Of a stretch of DNA of 64,000 nt, positions 53,235-62,364 are shown piece by piece. A program made the position numbers and the translations under genes. This stretch comes from Mesorhizobium sophorae (GTDB lineage Bacteria; Pseudomonadota; Alphaproteobacteria; Rhizobiales; Rhizobiaceae): NCBI RefSeq assembly GCF_002270415.1, contig NZ_NNRI01000021.1:310001-374000 (forward strand), read 5' to 3'. The stretch's first letter is position 1. Each line of letters opens with the position of its first letter. Under the pieces are notes generated by a model that had not been told where the DNA came from, made no database searches, and saw nothing but the letters and a program-made list of their open reading frames with translations.

Positions 53235-55160
53235 GGACGGTCTCCCTCGATTGAGCTTTCAACGAACTCATTCTGGCACATTGCGATGCCGTTGGGAGCC
53301 GTCCACCCCAACACGGCAGCAACTCGTCGAGGCGATTGGCGGGGTGCCCGGCAATGCGGTGAAGCACATCGGTAAGCCAGGCTTGCGGATCGACATTGTT
53401 GAGCTTGGCGGTGCCGATGAGGGCGTAGATGACGGCAGCGCGCTGGCCTCCACGATCGGAGCCACAGAACAGCCAGGCCTTGCGACCGAGCGGGACGCAG
53501 CGCAAGGCCCGTTCAGCCGCATTGTTCGTAATGCAGATCCTGCCATCGTCGAGGAAGCGGGTAAACGCCGGCCATCGGCGCAGCATGTAGTTGATGGCCT
53601 TGGCGAGATCGTGGTTGCGCGAGAGCTTGGCAAGCTGGGCGATCAGCCAAGCGTGAAGGTCCTCCATCAGTGGAGCGCTGCGCTCCTGGCGAGCGCAGGC
53701 ACGCGCTTCGGCGCTCAATCCGTTGATCTCGCGCTCGATATCGAACAGGACATCGAGGCGCTGCACCGGCCTCCAGTGCGATCGGGGAGATCGTCCCTTG
53801 TCCGTTCGCCGCGGCTCTTCTTGCGCGCTGATCCCTCGACATCGGCAAGTTCGAAGAACTTGCGGCGCGCATGGGCAAAGCAGCCCGCTTCGAGCACAGG
53901 CCCTGGGCGACGATCGGCAGCGTAGAGTTCGCCATAGCCGCCATAGGCGTCTGCCTGCAGGATCCCGGACCAGCTGTCGAGATGCGCTCGCGGATGTTCG
54001 CCACGGCGGTCGCGCGAATAGTGGAACAGCGCGGCGGGCGGATCGGCGCCGCCGAATGGCCGGTCGTCGCGGACATAGACCCACAGCCTGCCGATATCGG
54101 TCTTGCCCTTGGCGAGGACCGGCACCGTTGTGTCGTCGCCGTGCAATCGGTCGGCGGCGAGAACATGAGCCTCGATCCGGCGATAGAGGGGCATGAGCGC
54201 GAAAGTGGCCGCGCCAACCTGGTCGGCGAGCGTCGACAGGCTCAGTGGCACGCCCTCGCGAGCGAAACGTTCAGCCTGGCGGTTCAAGGGTTGATGCTGG
54301 CCGTACTTGTCGAACAGCAGCATGGCGAGCAAGCCAGGACCTGCCCAGCCACGCGGCACGACATGGAACGGCGCCGGCGGCTGGGTGATCGTCTCACAGT
54401 TCCGGCACGAGAACTTCTCGCGCACCGTCTGGATGACCTTCCACTGACGCGGGATCACCTCCAGCGTCTCGGTCACGTCCTCGCCGAGCTTCGAAAGCCG
54501 CGTCCCGCCGCAAGTCGGGCACGAACATGGCGCGGGGATGACGATGCGCTCACGCGGCAGATGCTCGAGAAACGGCTTCTTCGCCGGCCGTTTGCGCTCG
54601 AAGGCGGTGACACGGGTCGTCCTGGTCGCCGCCGCCTCGGCGGCAAGGTCATCTTCGCTGGCGGTGGCCTCGAGTTCCTCGAGTTGCAACTCCAGTTGGT
54701 CGAGCAGCCGGCGGCTGCGCTCGGCGCTGGGCCATACTGCTCGCGCCTGAGCTTGGCGATCTGCAGCTTGAGGTGCGCGATCAGAGCTTCCGTAGCCGAC
54801 GCCTTGGCCCTCGCGGCGGCAAGTTCGGCGCCCATCGAAACAACCAGCGCCTTCAGCGCTTCGACATCGTCCGGCAGGGGCGAAACGGCGGCTTCCATGG
54901 CCGAAATGAATCAGCACCTGTCTCTCGGTGCAACCGAAAAATGCCGCTTTGGCTGAGGAAATCCGCGTCCTATCCCGCGCTCGCCGGACGCCAGCTGTAT
55001 TGCGGGTTGCGCCAGTCAATCCCGTCGAGCAAACACGACAGCTGAGCGCTCGTCAGCGACACTGCACCGTCCTTCGCCTGGGGCCAAATGAAGCGGCCCT
55101 TCTCGAGCCGCTTGTAACTCACTTGGAAATGCAGGCGGTTCATCGTCCCCGTCGCAGTTT

Positions 55161-55496
55161 GTGACAGTGACTCACCCCTTTCATCCGTATTCCGGGCAGC
55201 GAGGTGCCTGCGTTGGGAAGCGCGGTAACCGAGGGGGCAAGCTATTGCTGCTGCGCTTTGACGATGGCCGGATTTGCACTGTTCCGCCGCAATGGACCGA
55301 TGCAGCAGGCCCCAGCCTTGAGGTTATCGCGGGAAACGGGCGCGCACTGTGCAGCCTCACCGACCTACTGGAACTCAGCGGTCTCGTAGAGCGCCTCATA
55401 TCGCAAGGGAGATGCGCAACGCCGCAAGATTGTAAGGGAAATTTTGCCGATGTTGCAAGGAAAATAACGCCGCAAAACCCATGGGAACTTCGCTGA
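55161..55496 (+). CDS. DUF5372-like family protein (copy 2)
   Basis: A 111-aa protein identical to 21515-21850 (VTHPFHPYSGQ start, PPQWTDAAGP motif). First gene of the intact four-gene element; its stop abuts the next ATG. It starts ~50 bp from the element edge, so the promoter must lie within that short stretch or in the adjacent tnpB sequence. Confidence 0.65.
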   Translation: MTVTHPFHPYSGQRGACVGKRGNRGGKLLLLRFDDGRICTVPPQWTDAAGPSLEVIAGNGRALCSLTDLLELSGLVERLISQGRCATPQDCKGNFADVARKITPQNPWELR

Positions 55497-56078
55497 ATGT
55501 GCCGTATTAGCAGAGATTATACTCGATTTGTTGACAGATATCCGCTTGACGGTTTAGCCATACGCGACATATTTATAATTACGTCAATTGAGTCGGCATC
55601 GGGGGCGGCGCAGGTGTCGGACAGCGTCAAACACAGGCAATCGAAAGGCAGCGCTTTGGCCGAGGATGGCACGCTCAATCCAGCCCCGGAAAAAATCGGC
55701 GATCAGAAGTTCCGGGAGGACGGCTTCTTCGATCCGCGCGACATCGTGCAGGTGAAGTACGAGATGCTGCGGCGCGTATCGGTCGACAAAATGTCGGTAA
55801 CGGAGGTGTCCGACGAATATGGCGTCTCCCGGCCGACCTTCTACCAGGCCAAAGCCGACTTCGAGGACGCGGGTCTGGCCGGCCTAGTACCGAGGAAGCG
55901 CGGCCCGCACGGCCCGCACAAGATCCAGAGCGAAGTGCTGGCCTTCCTCAGGGCCCAGGTGGTTCCGGGCGAGCCCATTCGGGCACGCGAACTGACGAAC
56001 CGGCTCCGGACAGAGTTCGGACTCGATGTCCACCCCAGAACAATCGAGCGTGCGCTCGGCGAAAAAAAAACGGTGTAA
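55497..56078 (+). CDS. Helix-turn-helix protein of the serine-recombinase element (copy 2)
   Basis: Identical to 21851-22432. The HTH is SVTEVSDEYGVSRPTFYQAKADFEDAGL with a second C-terminal winged-helix-like segment. An alternative GTG start corresponds to 55614. A putative excision factor or regulator, by position only. Confidence 0.7.
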   Translation: MCRISRDYTRFVDRYPLDGLAIRDIFIITSIESASGAAQVSDSVKHRQSKGSALAEDGTLNPAPEKIGDQKFREDGFFDPRDIVQVKYEMLRRVSVDKMSVTEVSDEYGVSRPTFYQAKADFEDAGLAGLVPRKRGPHGPHKIQSEVLAFLRAQVVPGEPIRARELTNRLRTEFGLDVHPRTIERALGEKKTV

Positions 56079-56098
56079 CCATCAGTGGCGGTGCGCAA

Positions 56099-56386
56099 TT
56101 GCATTGCGCGATGCAGTCCCGCGCCACGGAGCGATACGAAATACTGCGCGCCGCCGCGCTTGGCGCCGCGCTCCCTCTGGAGGCACGCAGCGGTCTTACC
56201 ATCCTTCTGCATCGCGGCATGTGGGCCTGGGTTAGCGCGATCTTGCGTATGCCGGGCTGGTCCCCACCCGCGGCTTTGCCGCCAGTCGCCAGGCTGCCGA
56301 TCGCAGACGAAACGTCCGAGCGACGCACAATCATCCACTTGCTCGCCACCATCGTGATGGCGGCCCCTGAACGGAGAACAGCATGA
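56099..56386 (+). CDS. Small conserved protein preceding the serine recombinase (copy 2)
   Basis: Identical to 22453-22740. Overlaps the recombinase ATG by four bases. No domain recognised; the helical core RATERYEILRAAALG and GLTILLHRGMWAW are its most distinctive parts. Confidence 0.65.
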   Translation: MHCAMQSRATERYEILRAAALGAALPLEARSGLTILLHRGMWAWVSAILRMPGWSPPAALPPVARLPIADETSERRTIIHLLATIVMAAPERRTA

Positions 56387-58500
56387 ACGAAAAGCTCAAG
56401 GTCCAATCGCATCATCTCGAGCGTGGCGCCTACCTCTACATCCGACAGTCATCGATGCGACAGGTCATGGAGAACGTCGAAAGCACCAAGCGTCAATACG
56501 ATCTTCGTGGTCGCGCGATCGGGCTTGGATGGCGCGACGACCAGATCACCGTCATCGACAGCGACCAGGGCGAATCCGGCGCTTCAGCGGCGTGGCGCGA
56601 AGGCTTCCAGCACTTGGTGTCCGATGTCGGCATGGGGCGCGCGGGGATCGTCATGGGGCTGGAAGTATCCCGCCTCGCCAGAAACAATGCGGACTGGCAT
56701 CGGCTGCTGGAGATCTGCGCTTTGGCCGACACACTCATCCTCGACGAAGATGGCGTGTACGACCCGGCCAACTTCAATGACCGGCTTCTGCTGGGCCTCA
56801 AGGGCACGATGAGCGAGGCCGAGTTGCACGTTATCAAAGCCCGGTTGCGTGGTGGCATTCTCAACAAAGCACGCCGCGGTGAATATCGTTGCCCCCTTCC
56901 GACCGGCTTCATCTATAATGAGGTTGGCGATGTGGTCCTCGATCCAGACGCTCAGATCCGGGAGATGATCACCCACTTCTTCGAGACGTTCTCGCGGGTC
57001 GGGTCGGCTACGCAGACCGTCAAGGCGTTTGCCAGCGAAGGTCTGCTCTTCCCATCCCGGTTCCGCAACAGCAAGCGGGTGGTCTTCCAACCCCTGACCA
57101 CATCGACAGCCTTACGCACGCTGCACAATCCTCGCTTCGCGGGCGTCTATGCCTATGGCCAGCGTCTTTACCGCAGGACCGTCGACGGAAAGAAACAGGT
57201 CCGTAAACGTGAGCCCAATGAATGGCTCGCATGCATCCCGGACGCCCATCCCGGCTATATCAGTTGGGAGCAGTTCCAGCACAACCTGAAGGCGCTCGAG
57301 GCCAATGGCCAAGGCTACCAGACCGCGCGGGTCTCGCCACCGCGCGAAGGCGCGGCTTTGTTGCAGGGGCGCGTCATATGCGGGCGGTGTGGCTGCCACA
57401 TGAGGGCCCGTTACGTCACCCGGCGCGGTCAGGTGGACACTTGGTACGTCTGCAGCCGCGCCTACGTCTCTCGGGGTGAGCCTCACTGCCAGTCGATCGC
57501 AGGCTGGCCCGTCGACGCGGCGATCGGTGAACTGATCGCCGCGGAAATGACGCCCGCCGCCGTGGAATTAGCTCTGGAGATCCGAAAAGAGATCGAAGCG
57601 CGCTATGACGAAGCGGACAAACTCCGGCTCCGCGCCGTCGAACGCGCCCAAATCGATGCCGATCTTGCACAGCGGCGGTTTATGCTGGTCGATCCGAACA
57701 ACCGCCTGGTTGCCGACACCCTTGAACGCGAATGGAACGACAAACTGCGCATGCTGGCTGATCTACGAGAAGAAAGAGCGCGCGCTCTACGCGAAGACCG
57801 AGCGACACTCGACGATGCAATCCGTGATCGATTGATCGCCATGACGGCCGACTTCAAAACGGTCTGGTGCGACCCCACCTTGCCGAACCGAGAACGCAAG
57901 CGACTCCTTGCCTATCTTGTCGAAGACGTCACATTGCTCAAGTTCCAGGCCGAGGGAGAGACCCGGATCCACATCCGCTTCAGAGGCGGAAGGACCGAAA
58001 CATTGACCACTCAGAACCCGAAATCCTCCGCACAGCAGGTAAGGACCCGGCCCGAGGTGGTCGAATTGGTCGACAAGCTTCTCGACGATCATATCTGCGC
58101 TGAAATCGCTGACATCCTGAATGCAAGGGGAATCCGTCCCGGCGGCTCAGCGCGGCGCGGCAAGGCTGACGCCCAGTTCACCGACTTGCGCGTCATCTAT
58201 CTTGTCAAGCAATATGGTCTGCGCTCGCGCTACGACCGGCTGCGCGAGCGGGGAATGCTGACAAAAGCAGAAGCCTGCGCAAAACTCGGGATCACCGAAT
58301 GTACCCTGGTCAGATGGGCGAAATACGACATCGTGAAAAGACATGCCTACAACGGCTATATCGGCCTCTATGAGCTGCCAGGACCGCACGTCCCAGCCAA
58401 GCAGTGCAGCCGATGGAACCAGCTCGCCCATCGGGCAGAAGCCATCCGCCGACTCAACTCCTCAAAATGCTCCGATCTCAAGGAAAGGGCTGTAGTATGA
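56383..58500 (+). CDS. Large serine recombinase
   Basis: A 705-aa recombinase. Resolvase catalytic domain (~1-150): AYLYIRQSS with the nucleophile Ser23 or Ser24, DSDQGESG and VSRLARNNADW. Recombinase domain (~160-300): GEYRCPLPTGFIY, SRVGSATQTVKAF, TLHNPRFAGVYAYGQ. Zinc ribbon (~330-370): VICGRCGCHMRARYV and WYVCSRAYVSRGEPHC. A coiled-coil (~390-470), then a C-terminal extension with a MerR-like HTH (MLTKAEACAKLGITECTLVRWAKYDIV). Large serine recombinases act on short attP/attB sites; here attB is inferred to be a tnpB codon. Intact, so it could still move both copies. Confidence 0.92.
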   Translation: MNEKLKVQSHHLERGAYLYIRQSSMRQVMENVESTKRQYDLRGRAIGLGWRDDQITVIDSDQGESGASAAWREGFQHLVSDVGMGRAGIVMGLEVSRLARNNADWHRLLEICALADTLILDEDGVYDPANFNDRLLLGLKGTMSEAELHVIKARLRGGILNKARRGEYRCPLPTGFIYNEVGDVVLDPDAQIREMITHFFETFSRVGSATQTVKAFASEGLLFPSRFRNSKRVVFQPLTTSTALRTLHNPRFAGVYAYGQRLYRRTVDGKKQVRKREPNEWLACIPDAHPGYISWEQFQHNLKALEANGQGYQTARVSPPREGAALLQGRVICGRCGCHMRARYVTRRGQVDTWYVCSRAYVSRGEPHCQSIAGWPVDAAIGELIAAEMTPAAVELALEIRKEIEARYDEADKLRLRAVERAQIDADLAQRRFMLVDPNNRLVADTLEREWNDKLRMLADLREERARALREDRATLDDAIRDRLIAMTADFKTVWCDPTLPNRERKRLLAYLVEDVTLLKFQAEGETRIHIRFRGGRTETLTTQNPKSSAQQVRTRPEVVELVDKLLDDHICAEIADILNARGIRPGGSARRGKADAQFTDLRVIYLVKQYGLRSRYDRLRERGMLTKAEACAKLGITECTLVRWAKYDIVKRHAYNGYIGLYELPGPHVPAKQCSRWNQLAHRAEAIRRLNSSKCSDLKERAVV

Positions 58501-58513
58501 AGCCAGTTAGTTG

Positions 58514-58712
58514 GCATAAAGCGACATGCCGATCCCGTCATGCCAGATGATCTTTACCAGCGATCCGGCGCGTCCGCGGAAAACGTAGAGATCACCACCG
58601 AACGGATATGTGGCGCGCCACATATTGCAGAGCGTTTTTAGCTTGGCGTCGCGCAGAAAGGCGGCTGGCGAGAGCGCGCTGTGGTGGATCGCGACGGTGA
58701 GCTAAAAACGTG
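58514..58712 (-). other. tnpB fragment and unrecognised stretch beside the IS91-type end
   Basis: 58514-58610 encodes the middle of tnpB of IS66-2. 58611-58712 reads on minus as FLRDAKLKTLCNMWRAT, which does not match TnpB and probably is foreign sequence joined during the IS91 event. Confidence 0.5.
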
Positions 58713-58994
58713 TTGGACTAAGCCGCCGGCACAGGTGGCCGCTATGGGCGTTCAATTGAGGCCGTGCCCATGAACCGGCATGGCGTGGGCGCGGATGCGG
58801 TCGTGGACGCGGCGATTGCAGGGGTCGGTGCGCCGAAAGCGGCACGGATATCGGTTGCGGCAAGGTGAGGACCGGCGCCGCGCCCTGCCGGGAGAGGCTG
58901 CCGGGGGTGACGGCGCGCACCTTCGCGGGACCGGCTCGGTTTCGCGGCCGAACGGCCCGGGCGATACGGTGACGACGAAAGCTGAGCGCTTCTT

Positions 58995-60194
58995 TCATGA
59001 TGTATCCCGGTATGGCGGGGGTCCGGTGACGCCGTCGAACGTTTCGATGATGATCATCTGCCCCTGATGACAGGCCGGGCATTGCCGGAGGGAATGCCCG
59101 GTAAGGTCCTCGTAGCGGTCGCGGTAGTCCTTCGCCGAGCAGCTGTTCGATGCCTCTGGAGCCGGCATGCCGAGCAGGTCGCGGCAGTGGGCGAGCTTTT
59201 GCGCGCGATGGCGATTGCCGAGGAAGCCGTAATAGCGGATGCGATGGAAGCCGTCGGGCAGGACATGCAGCAGGAAGCGGCGCATGAACTCGTCGGCCGA
59301 GACGGTCATGACCTTTTGCCGATTGCCGTGCCGATAGTCCTTCCAGCGGAAACGAACGGCGCCATCCTCGATGGCGACGAGGCGGTTGTTGGAGATGGCG
59401 ACGCGGTGGGTGTAGCGGCCGACGTAGTCGAGGACCTGTTCGGGTCCGGCGAAGGGCGGCTTGGCGTAGATCACCCACTCGGCCTTTCGAAGGGGCGCCA
59501 GATAGCGCCGGAAGGCGTCGCGCTCGCTCAGGGCCTGCAAGCTAGAGAAGAACTTCAACTGGCCGGCCGCGAAGGCTTTCTCCAGGTGCTCCAGAAACAA
59601 GCGTCGGAACAGGCGTGAGAGCACCCGGACCGGCAGGAAGAAGCCGGGTTTGCAGGCAATCCATCGCGTGCCGTCGGCAGAAAGGCCACCGCCTGGGACG
59701 ACGCAGTGCAGGTGGGGATGGTGCAGCAAGTTCTGGCCCCAGGTGTGCAGCACGGCGAAGAAGCCGATCTCGGCACCCAGGTGTTTGGGATCGGCGGCAA
59801 TGGTGCGCAGTGTCTCGGCGGTGGCGCGGAAGAGCAGACCGTAGACGAGCGCCTTGTTCTGATAGGCGATGGCGGCAATGTCACCCGGCAGCGTGAAGAC
59901 GACGTGGAAGTACTGGGTGTCGAGAAGCTCGGCGCGACGGTCCTCCAGCCATTGCGCGCGGGCCAGCGATTGGCAGCGGGGACAATGTCTGTCGCGGCAG
60001 CTGTTGAAGGCGATGCGCTGGTGGCCGCATTGATCGCACTGCTCGATATGCCCGCCGAGCGCGGCGGTGCGGCAGAGTTCGATCGCCGTCATGACGCGAC
60101 GCTGCGCGGTGCTGAGCGACGCGTCATGCTGCACGCGATAGGCTTCGCCATAGCGGCGGAATATATCCGCCACCTCCGGCCCCGAGCGGGCCAT
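58995..60194 (-). CDS. IS91-family HUH/Y2 transposase
   Basis: A 399-aa rolling-circle transposase. N-terminal zinc-binding domain (HIEQCDQCGHQRIAFNSCRDRHCPRCQ), HUH motif (NLLHHPHLHCVVPGGG), and a tyrosine region (LDYVGRYTHRVAISNNRL). The ATG at 60194 follows the integrase stop by 10 bp; the longer frame upstream overlaps the integrase and is non-coding. The last residues (IIIETFDGVTG) appear complete. Confidence 0.88.
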   Translation of the reverse strand: MARSGPEVADIFRRYGEAYRVQHDASLSTAQRRVMTAIELCRTAALGGHIEQCDQCGHQRIAFNSCRDRHCPRCQSLARAQWLEDRRAELLDTQYFHVVFTLPGDIAAIAYQNKALVYGLLFRATAETLRTIAADPKHLGAEIGFFAVLHTWGQNLLHHPHLHCVVPGGGLSADGTRWIACKPGFFLPVRVLSRLFRRLFLEHLEKAFAAGQLKFFSSLQALSERDAFRRYLAPLRKAEWVIYAKPPFAGPEQVLDYVGRYTHRVAISNNRLVAIEDGAVRFRWKDYRHGNRQKVMTVSADEFMRRFLLHVLPDGFHRIRYYGFLGNRHRAQKLAHCRDLLGMPAPEASNSCSAKDYRDRYEDLTGHSLRQCPACHQGQMIIIETFDGVTGPPPYRDTS

Positions 60195-60204
60195 CGGCTT
60201 GAGC

Positions 60205-61086
60205 TCAGAAGTACTGAGGCTTGGCCGGCGGCGGCGGGGTGGGGGCCGGACGCGGTAAGAGCTCGTACGGGCTCGACGTGGCGCAGACCTTGTTGGTGGC
60301 AATCCGCAGGTAATGGGCGGTGGTCGCGAGGCTGCGGTGACCGAGCAGCAGTTGAATGGTGCGCACGTCGGCGCCGGCCTCCAATAGATGGATGGCAAAG
60401 GCGTGCCGCAGACTGTGCGGCGTGACCGGTTTGGGCAAGCGGGAGAGGTCGCGCGCTTTCGCGCAGGCTTGTCCCACCGCATCCCTGGTGATCGGCTGGC
60501 CGGCACGATCGCCGGGGAAGAGCCACGCCTCTGGCCGGCGCACCTTCCAATAGCTGCGCAGGATCTCCAGCAGCTTGGGCGACAACATCACGTAGCGGTC
60601 CTTCTGGCCTTTGCCCTGCTCGACGCGGATGACCATTCTCTGGCTGTCGATGTCCGTGGTCTTCAGCTGAACCGCCTCCGAGATGCGCAAGCCGGCGGCA
60701 TAGCAGGTGGTCAGGATGGCGTGGTGTTTGACGTTGAGGACGCAGCCGAGGAATTGCTGAACTTCCTCGGGGCTGAGGATGACCGGCAGCTTCTGCGGCT
60801 TCTTGGGGAACGGGAGGACCCCTTCAGGCGCCCAGTCCCTTTCGAGCGTCACACTGTAGAGAAAGCGCAGCGCAGCGATGGCGGTGTGGATCGAACCGGA
60901 CGCCAGCTTCTTCTCGTTGGTCAGATAGACCTGATAGGTCCGAATGTCCTCGCGCCCGAGCACGTCCGGCGACTTGCCGAAGTGGCGGGCGAACAGCGAC
61001 ACCTGTTGCAGATAGGAGAGCTGGGTGTTGAGCGCGAAGTTGCGCACCTGCATGTCCTCGCTCATGCGTTGCCGAAGTTGGGTCAT
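60205..61086 (-). CDS. Tyrosine site-specific integrase of the IS91-type element
   Basis: A 293-aa phage-type integrase: N-terminal SAM-like domain (NFALNTQLSYLQQVSLFARHFG), catalytic AAGLRISEAVQL (Arg), then HSLRHAFAIHLLEAGADVRTIQLLLGHRSLATTAHYLRI with His, Arg, His and the nucleophilic Tyr. The start at 61086 has a strong AAAGGAG. Proteins of this type regularly precede IS91 transposases, perhaps resolving or integrating circular forms. Confidence 0.88.
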   Translation of the reverse strand: MTQLRQRMSEDMQVRNFALNTQLSYLQQVSLFARHFGKSPDVLGREDIRTYQVYLTNEKKLASGSIHTAIAALRFLYSVTLERDWAPEGVLPFPKKPQKLPVILSPEEVQQFLGCVLNVKHHAILTTCYAAGLRISEAVQLKTTDIDSQRMVIRVEQGKGQKDRYVMLSPKLLEILRSYWKVRRPEAWLFPGDRAGQPITRDAVGQACAKARDLSRLPKPVTPHSLRHAFAIHLLEAGADVRTIQLLLGHRSLATTAHYLRIATNKVCATSSPYELLPRPAPTPPPPAKPQYF

Positions 61087-61220
61087 GACAAGCTCCTTTG
61101 TCCGATGGAATGGGCTGCAAGCAGCCACCCCATGCTCGCGCAGTTGGAGCTCCTATTGAACGCCTGACCGGCACGACAGAGGACGCCATCAAGACCGCGC
61201 CGTCGGCGTACACCCCCTTG

Positions 61221-61242
61221 CCGCTCCGCCGTGGCGGAGCGG
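61221..61242. promoter_or_regulatory. Perfect hairpin at the IS91-type terminus
   Basis: CCGCTCCGCC and GGCGGAGCGG, 10-bp perfect arms with a GT loop, immediately before the terminal TTAGTCCAA. Likely the oriIS or terIS recognised by the HUH transposase; it could also act as a transcription terminator. Confidence 0.6.
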
Positions 61243-61304
61243 GTTAGTCCAATGCCTCTTATCGGTGTGGCCCATCGACAGCCACACCCGCGCGCCCGAC
61301 GGGA

Positions 61305-61652
61305 TCACCGCAGTGCCTTTACCACTGCCGTAACCAGCGTGGGCGTCGCTCCCGCGAAGATGCTCACCCGGCCGCCCTTTACCAGCTCCACGACAATAGC
61401 CGGCCGGTGCTCCAGTGGATGGCCGACGTCTTCATCCACAACCACCACCTCTGTAAGGCACGGGTCCGGGACGTGTTCGCACAGCTTGCGACGCCATGTG
61501 TAGATCAGCGCCGTCGAAACGTCATGCCGCTGCGCCACCTGCGTCACACAGGCTCCGGGCGAAAACGCCTCCTCCAAAATCTGGCGCCGTTCCTCCTCGT
61601 TCCACCGCCGCCGACGTTCGGGGCCTGTGAGCAACGTGATCTGACCCATCAA
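61305..61652 (-). CDS. tnpA: IS66 accessory protein TnpA of IS66-2
   Basis: A 115-aa HTH protein: RRRRWNEEERRQILEEAFSPGACVTQVAQRHDVSTALIYTWRRKL, then ELVKGGRVSIFAGATPTLV. Its stop overlaps the GTG of tnpB. Intact, but the rest of the element is disrupted. Confidence 0.85.
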   Translation of the reverse strand: MMGQITLLTGPERRRRWNEEERRQILEEAFSPGACVTQVAQRHDVSTALIYTWRRKLCEHVPDPCLTEVVVVDEDVGHPLEHRPAIVVELVKGGRVSIFAGATPTLVTAVVKALR

Positions 61653-61889
61653 CTGCTCCTAAGTGCGCTCATAAGAGCACGCTTAAGACCACTCGTTCAT
61701 CACCCGAACAAGGCGCGACACGCCGGATGGATACCTCCCGGCAAGCGGGAGGGGACGAGCCATTCTGATCGGCCGAGCTCGATTGCGATGGTGATGATGT
61801 TCTCCAGGTCGATGGTATTCGAGGAAATGATGGCTTCCTTCGAGTGAGGTCGGACACCCGCCACTCTCGACGATATCCGTGCTCATAGC
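61653..61889. other. IS66-2 end region and unassigned sequence
   Basis: Contains the probable IS66-2 terminus (TTAAGCGTGCTC on minus). The rest shows no gene I can identify. Confidence 0.4.
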
Positions 61890-62170
61890 ATCTGAAACCA
61901 GATCTCGACCGGCTTGCCTTTGGGCAGTTCGGCCAGATGGGCGCTCAGCGTGCGCGGGAAGTTTTTTTATACGCCTCGACGATCTCGCCGTCCTGGCCCG
62001 GATGACGTGGCCGGGCACTGACATGGGAGAAACCGAGCTGCCGCAGAAGCGTCCCGACATAGCGCTCCTTGATGAGCTTCTGGAGATCGATGCGCCGCCA
62101 GCGCACGACGCCGTCGACGGCTAGGTCCGGCCCCGTCTCGACGATCCGTGCCAGTTCCGCCTTCTGCGAC
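61890..62170 (-). pseudogene. IS630-family transposase fragment
   Basis: Minus strand: ELARIVETGPDLAVDGVVRWRRIDLQKLIKERYVGTLLRQLGFSHVSARP, then a run of seven A (61962-61968 on plus as T) followed in the shifted frame by NFPRTLSAHLAELPKGKPVEIWFQ. This is the linker between the HTH and catalytic halves of an IS630 transposase, with both ends missing and several codons deleted in the middle (KERYVG). Confidence 0.8.
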
Positions 62171-62364
62171 GCGCAGCGGCCGAAGGTCGTCGCCAATGTC
62201 TGCTTTGTCGCGGAATTCTTCCGTCGGAGCTTGGCCAACATAAAGGCCGCCAACAGTGACAATACGAACAACTTGCGCCTCGGATGCGAGCAGAGCGCCT
62301 CCATCGCCCGGCCGTCTTGGGTAGAGGCCGACAAAATCGGTTGCAGCCTACAGACGCATCGAGA
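62171..62364. other. Unassigned sequence downstream of the rpiR gene
   Basis: No gene or terminator hairpin recognised. Confidence 0.4.

Larger units (their letters stand above)
50003..53311 (-). mobile_element. IS1111-group element, copy 2, carrying a group II intron
   Basis: Nearly identical to 15093-18400, with scattered base differences in the transposase and 3' non-coding part and an identical intron. The junctions again restore CCG TGG AAC TGG of a tnpC gene when the element is removed. Flanking sequences differ from copy 1, so this is a separate insertion, not a duplicated block. Confidence 0.85.
49964..54898 (-). pseudogene. tnpC: IS66 TnpC of IS66-2, frameshifted and split by IS1111
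   Basis: The first frame starts at 54898 (LPDDVEALKALVVSMGAELAAARAKA) and is lost near 54735, where one C is missing in the codons for REQYGPSAERS. The next frame carries CPTCGGTRLSKLGEDV, HGDDTTVPVLAKGKT (first Asp), QADAYGGYGEL (second Asp); two further shifts lie near 53770-53800; then NNAAERALRCVPLGRKAWLF (Glu) to RLDELLP at 53313. IS1111 intervenes; 50002-49964 supplies WNWRSKPAAIAA and stop. Nonfunctional. Confidence 0.9.
55112..58513 (+). mobile_element. Large-serine-recombinase element, copy 2 (complete)
   Basis: A 3.4-kb unit with edges TTG-TAACTCACTTGG (55112) and CCAGTTAG-TTG (58513). Four coupled genes read toward the right edge, and the recombinase stop lies 13 bp from the border. 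The outer bases differ from those of copy 1 while the inner bases are identical, which fixes the borders to within three bases. The deduced circular junction forms an imperfect dyad around TTG. Confidence 0.88.
58713..61252 (-). mobile_element. IS91-type element with tyrosine integrase and Y2 transposase
   Basis: Two genes, a tyrosine recombinase and an IS91 HUH transposase, are bounded by the 9-bp inverted sequence TTGGACTAA (58713-58721; complement at 61244-61252). A perfect hairpin (61221-61242) lies just inside the right end, as expected for a rolling-circle terminus. It sits in tnpB of IS66-2. Confidence 0.75.
54970..61308 (-). pseudogene. tnpB: IS66 TnpB of IS66-2, split by IS91-type and serine-recombinase elements
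   Basis: Piece 1 is 61308 to about 61260: GTG start overlapping the tnpA stop, VIPSGARVWLSMGHTD. The IS91-type element intervenes. Piece 2 (about 58610 to 58514) has PFGGDLYVFRGRAGSLVKIIWHDGIGMSLY; some 70 bp just upstream of it (58630-58700) do not look like tnpB. The serine-recombinase element intervenes. Piece 3 (55113 to 54970) has KRLEKGRFIWPQAKDG and LLDGIDWRNPQYSWRP. Joining pieces 2 and 3 restores SLYAKRLEKG. Confidence 0.85.
49737..61680 (-). mobile_element. IS66-family element IS66-2, heavily interrupted
   Basis: Genes in minus order: tnpA (61652), tnpB (three pieces), tnpC (frameshifted) and a passenger. It is broken by an IS91-type element and a serine-recombinase element in tnpB, and by IS1111 with an intron in tnpC. 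TTAAGCG near 61670-61680 may be the tnpA-side end; the other terminal repeat is not seen and probably was lost at the IS110 fragment. The proteins differ clearly from IS66-1 and IS66-3. Confidence 0.75.

Noticed and set aside
52447..53925. 492-codon plus-strand frame (and the similar one at 17535-18665)
   Set aside because: Antisense to the group II intron RT, intron domains and tnpC; high GC creates long open antisense frames.
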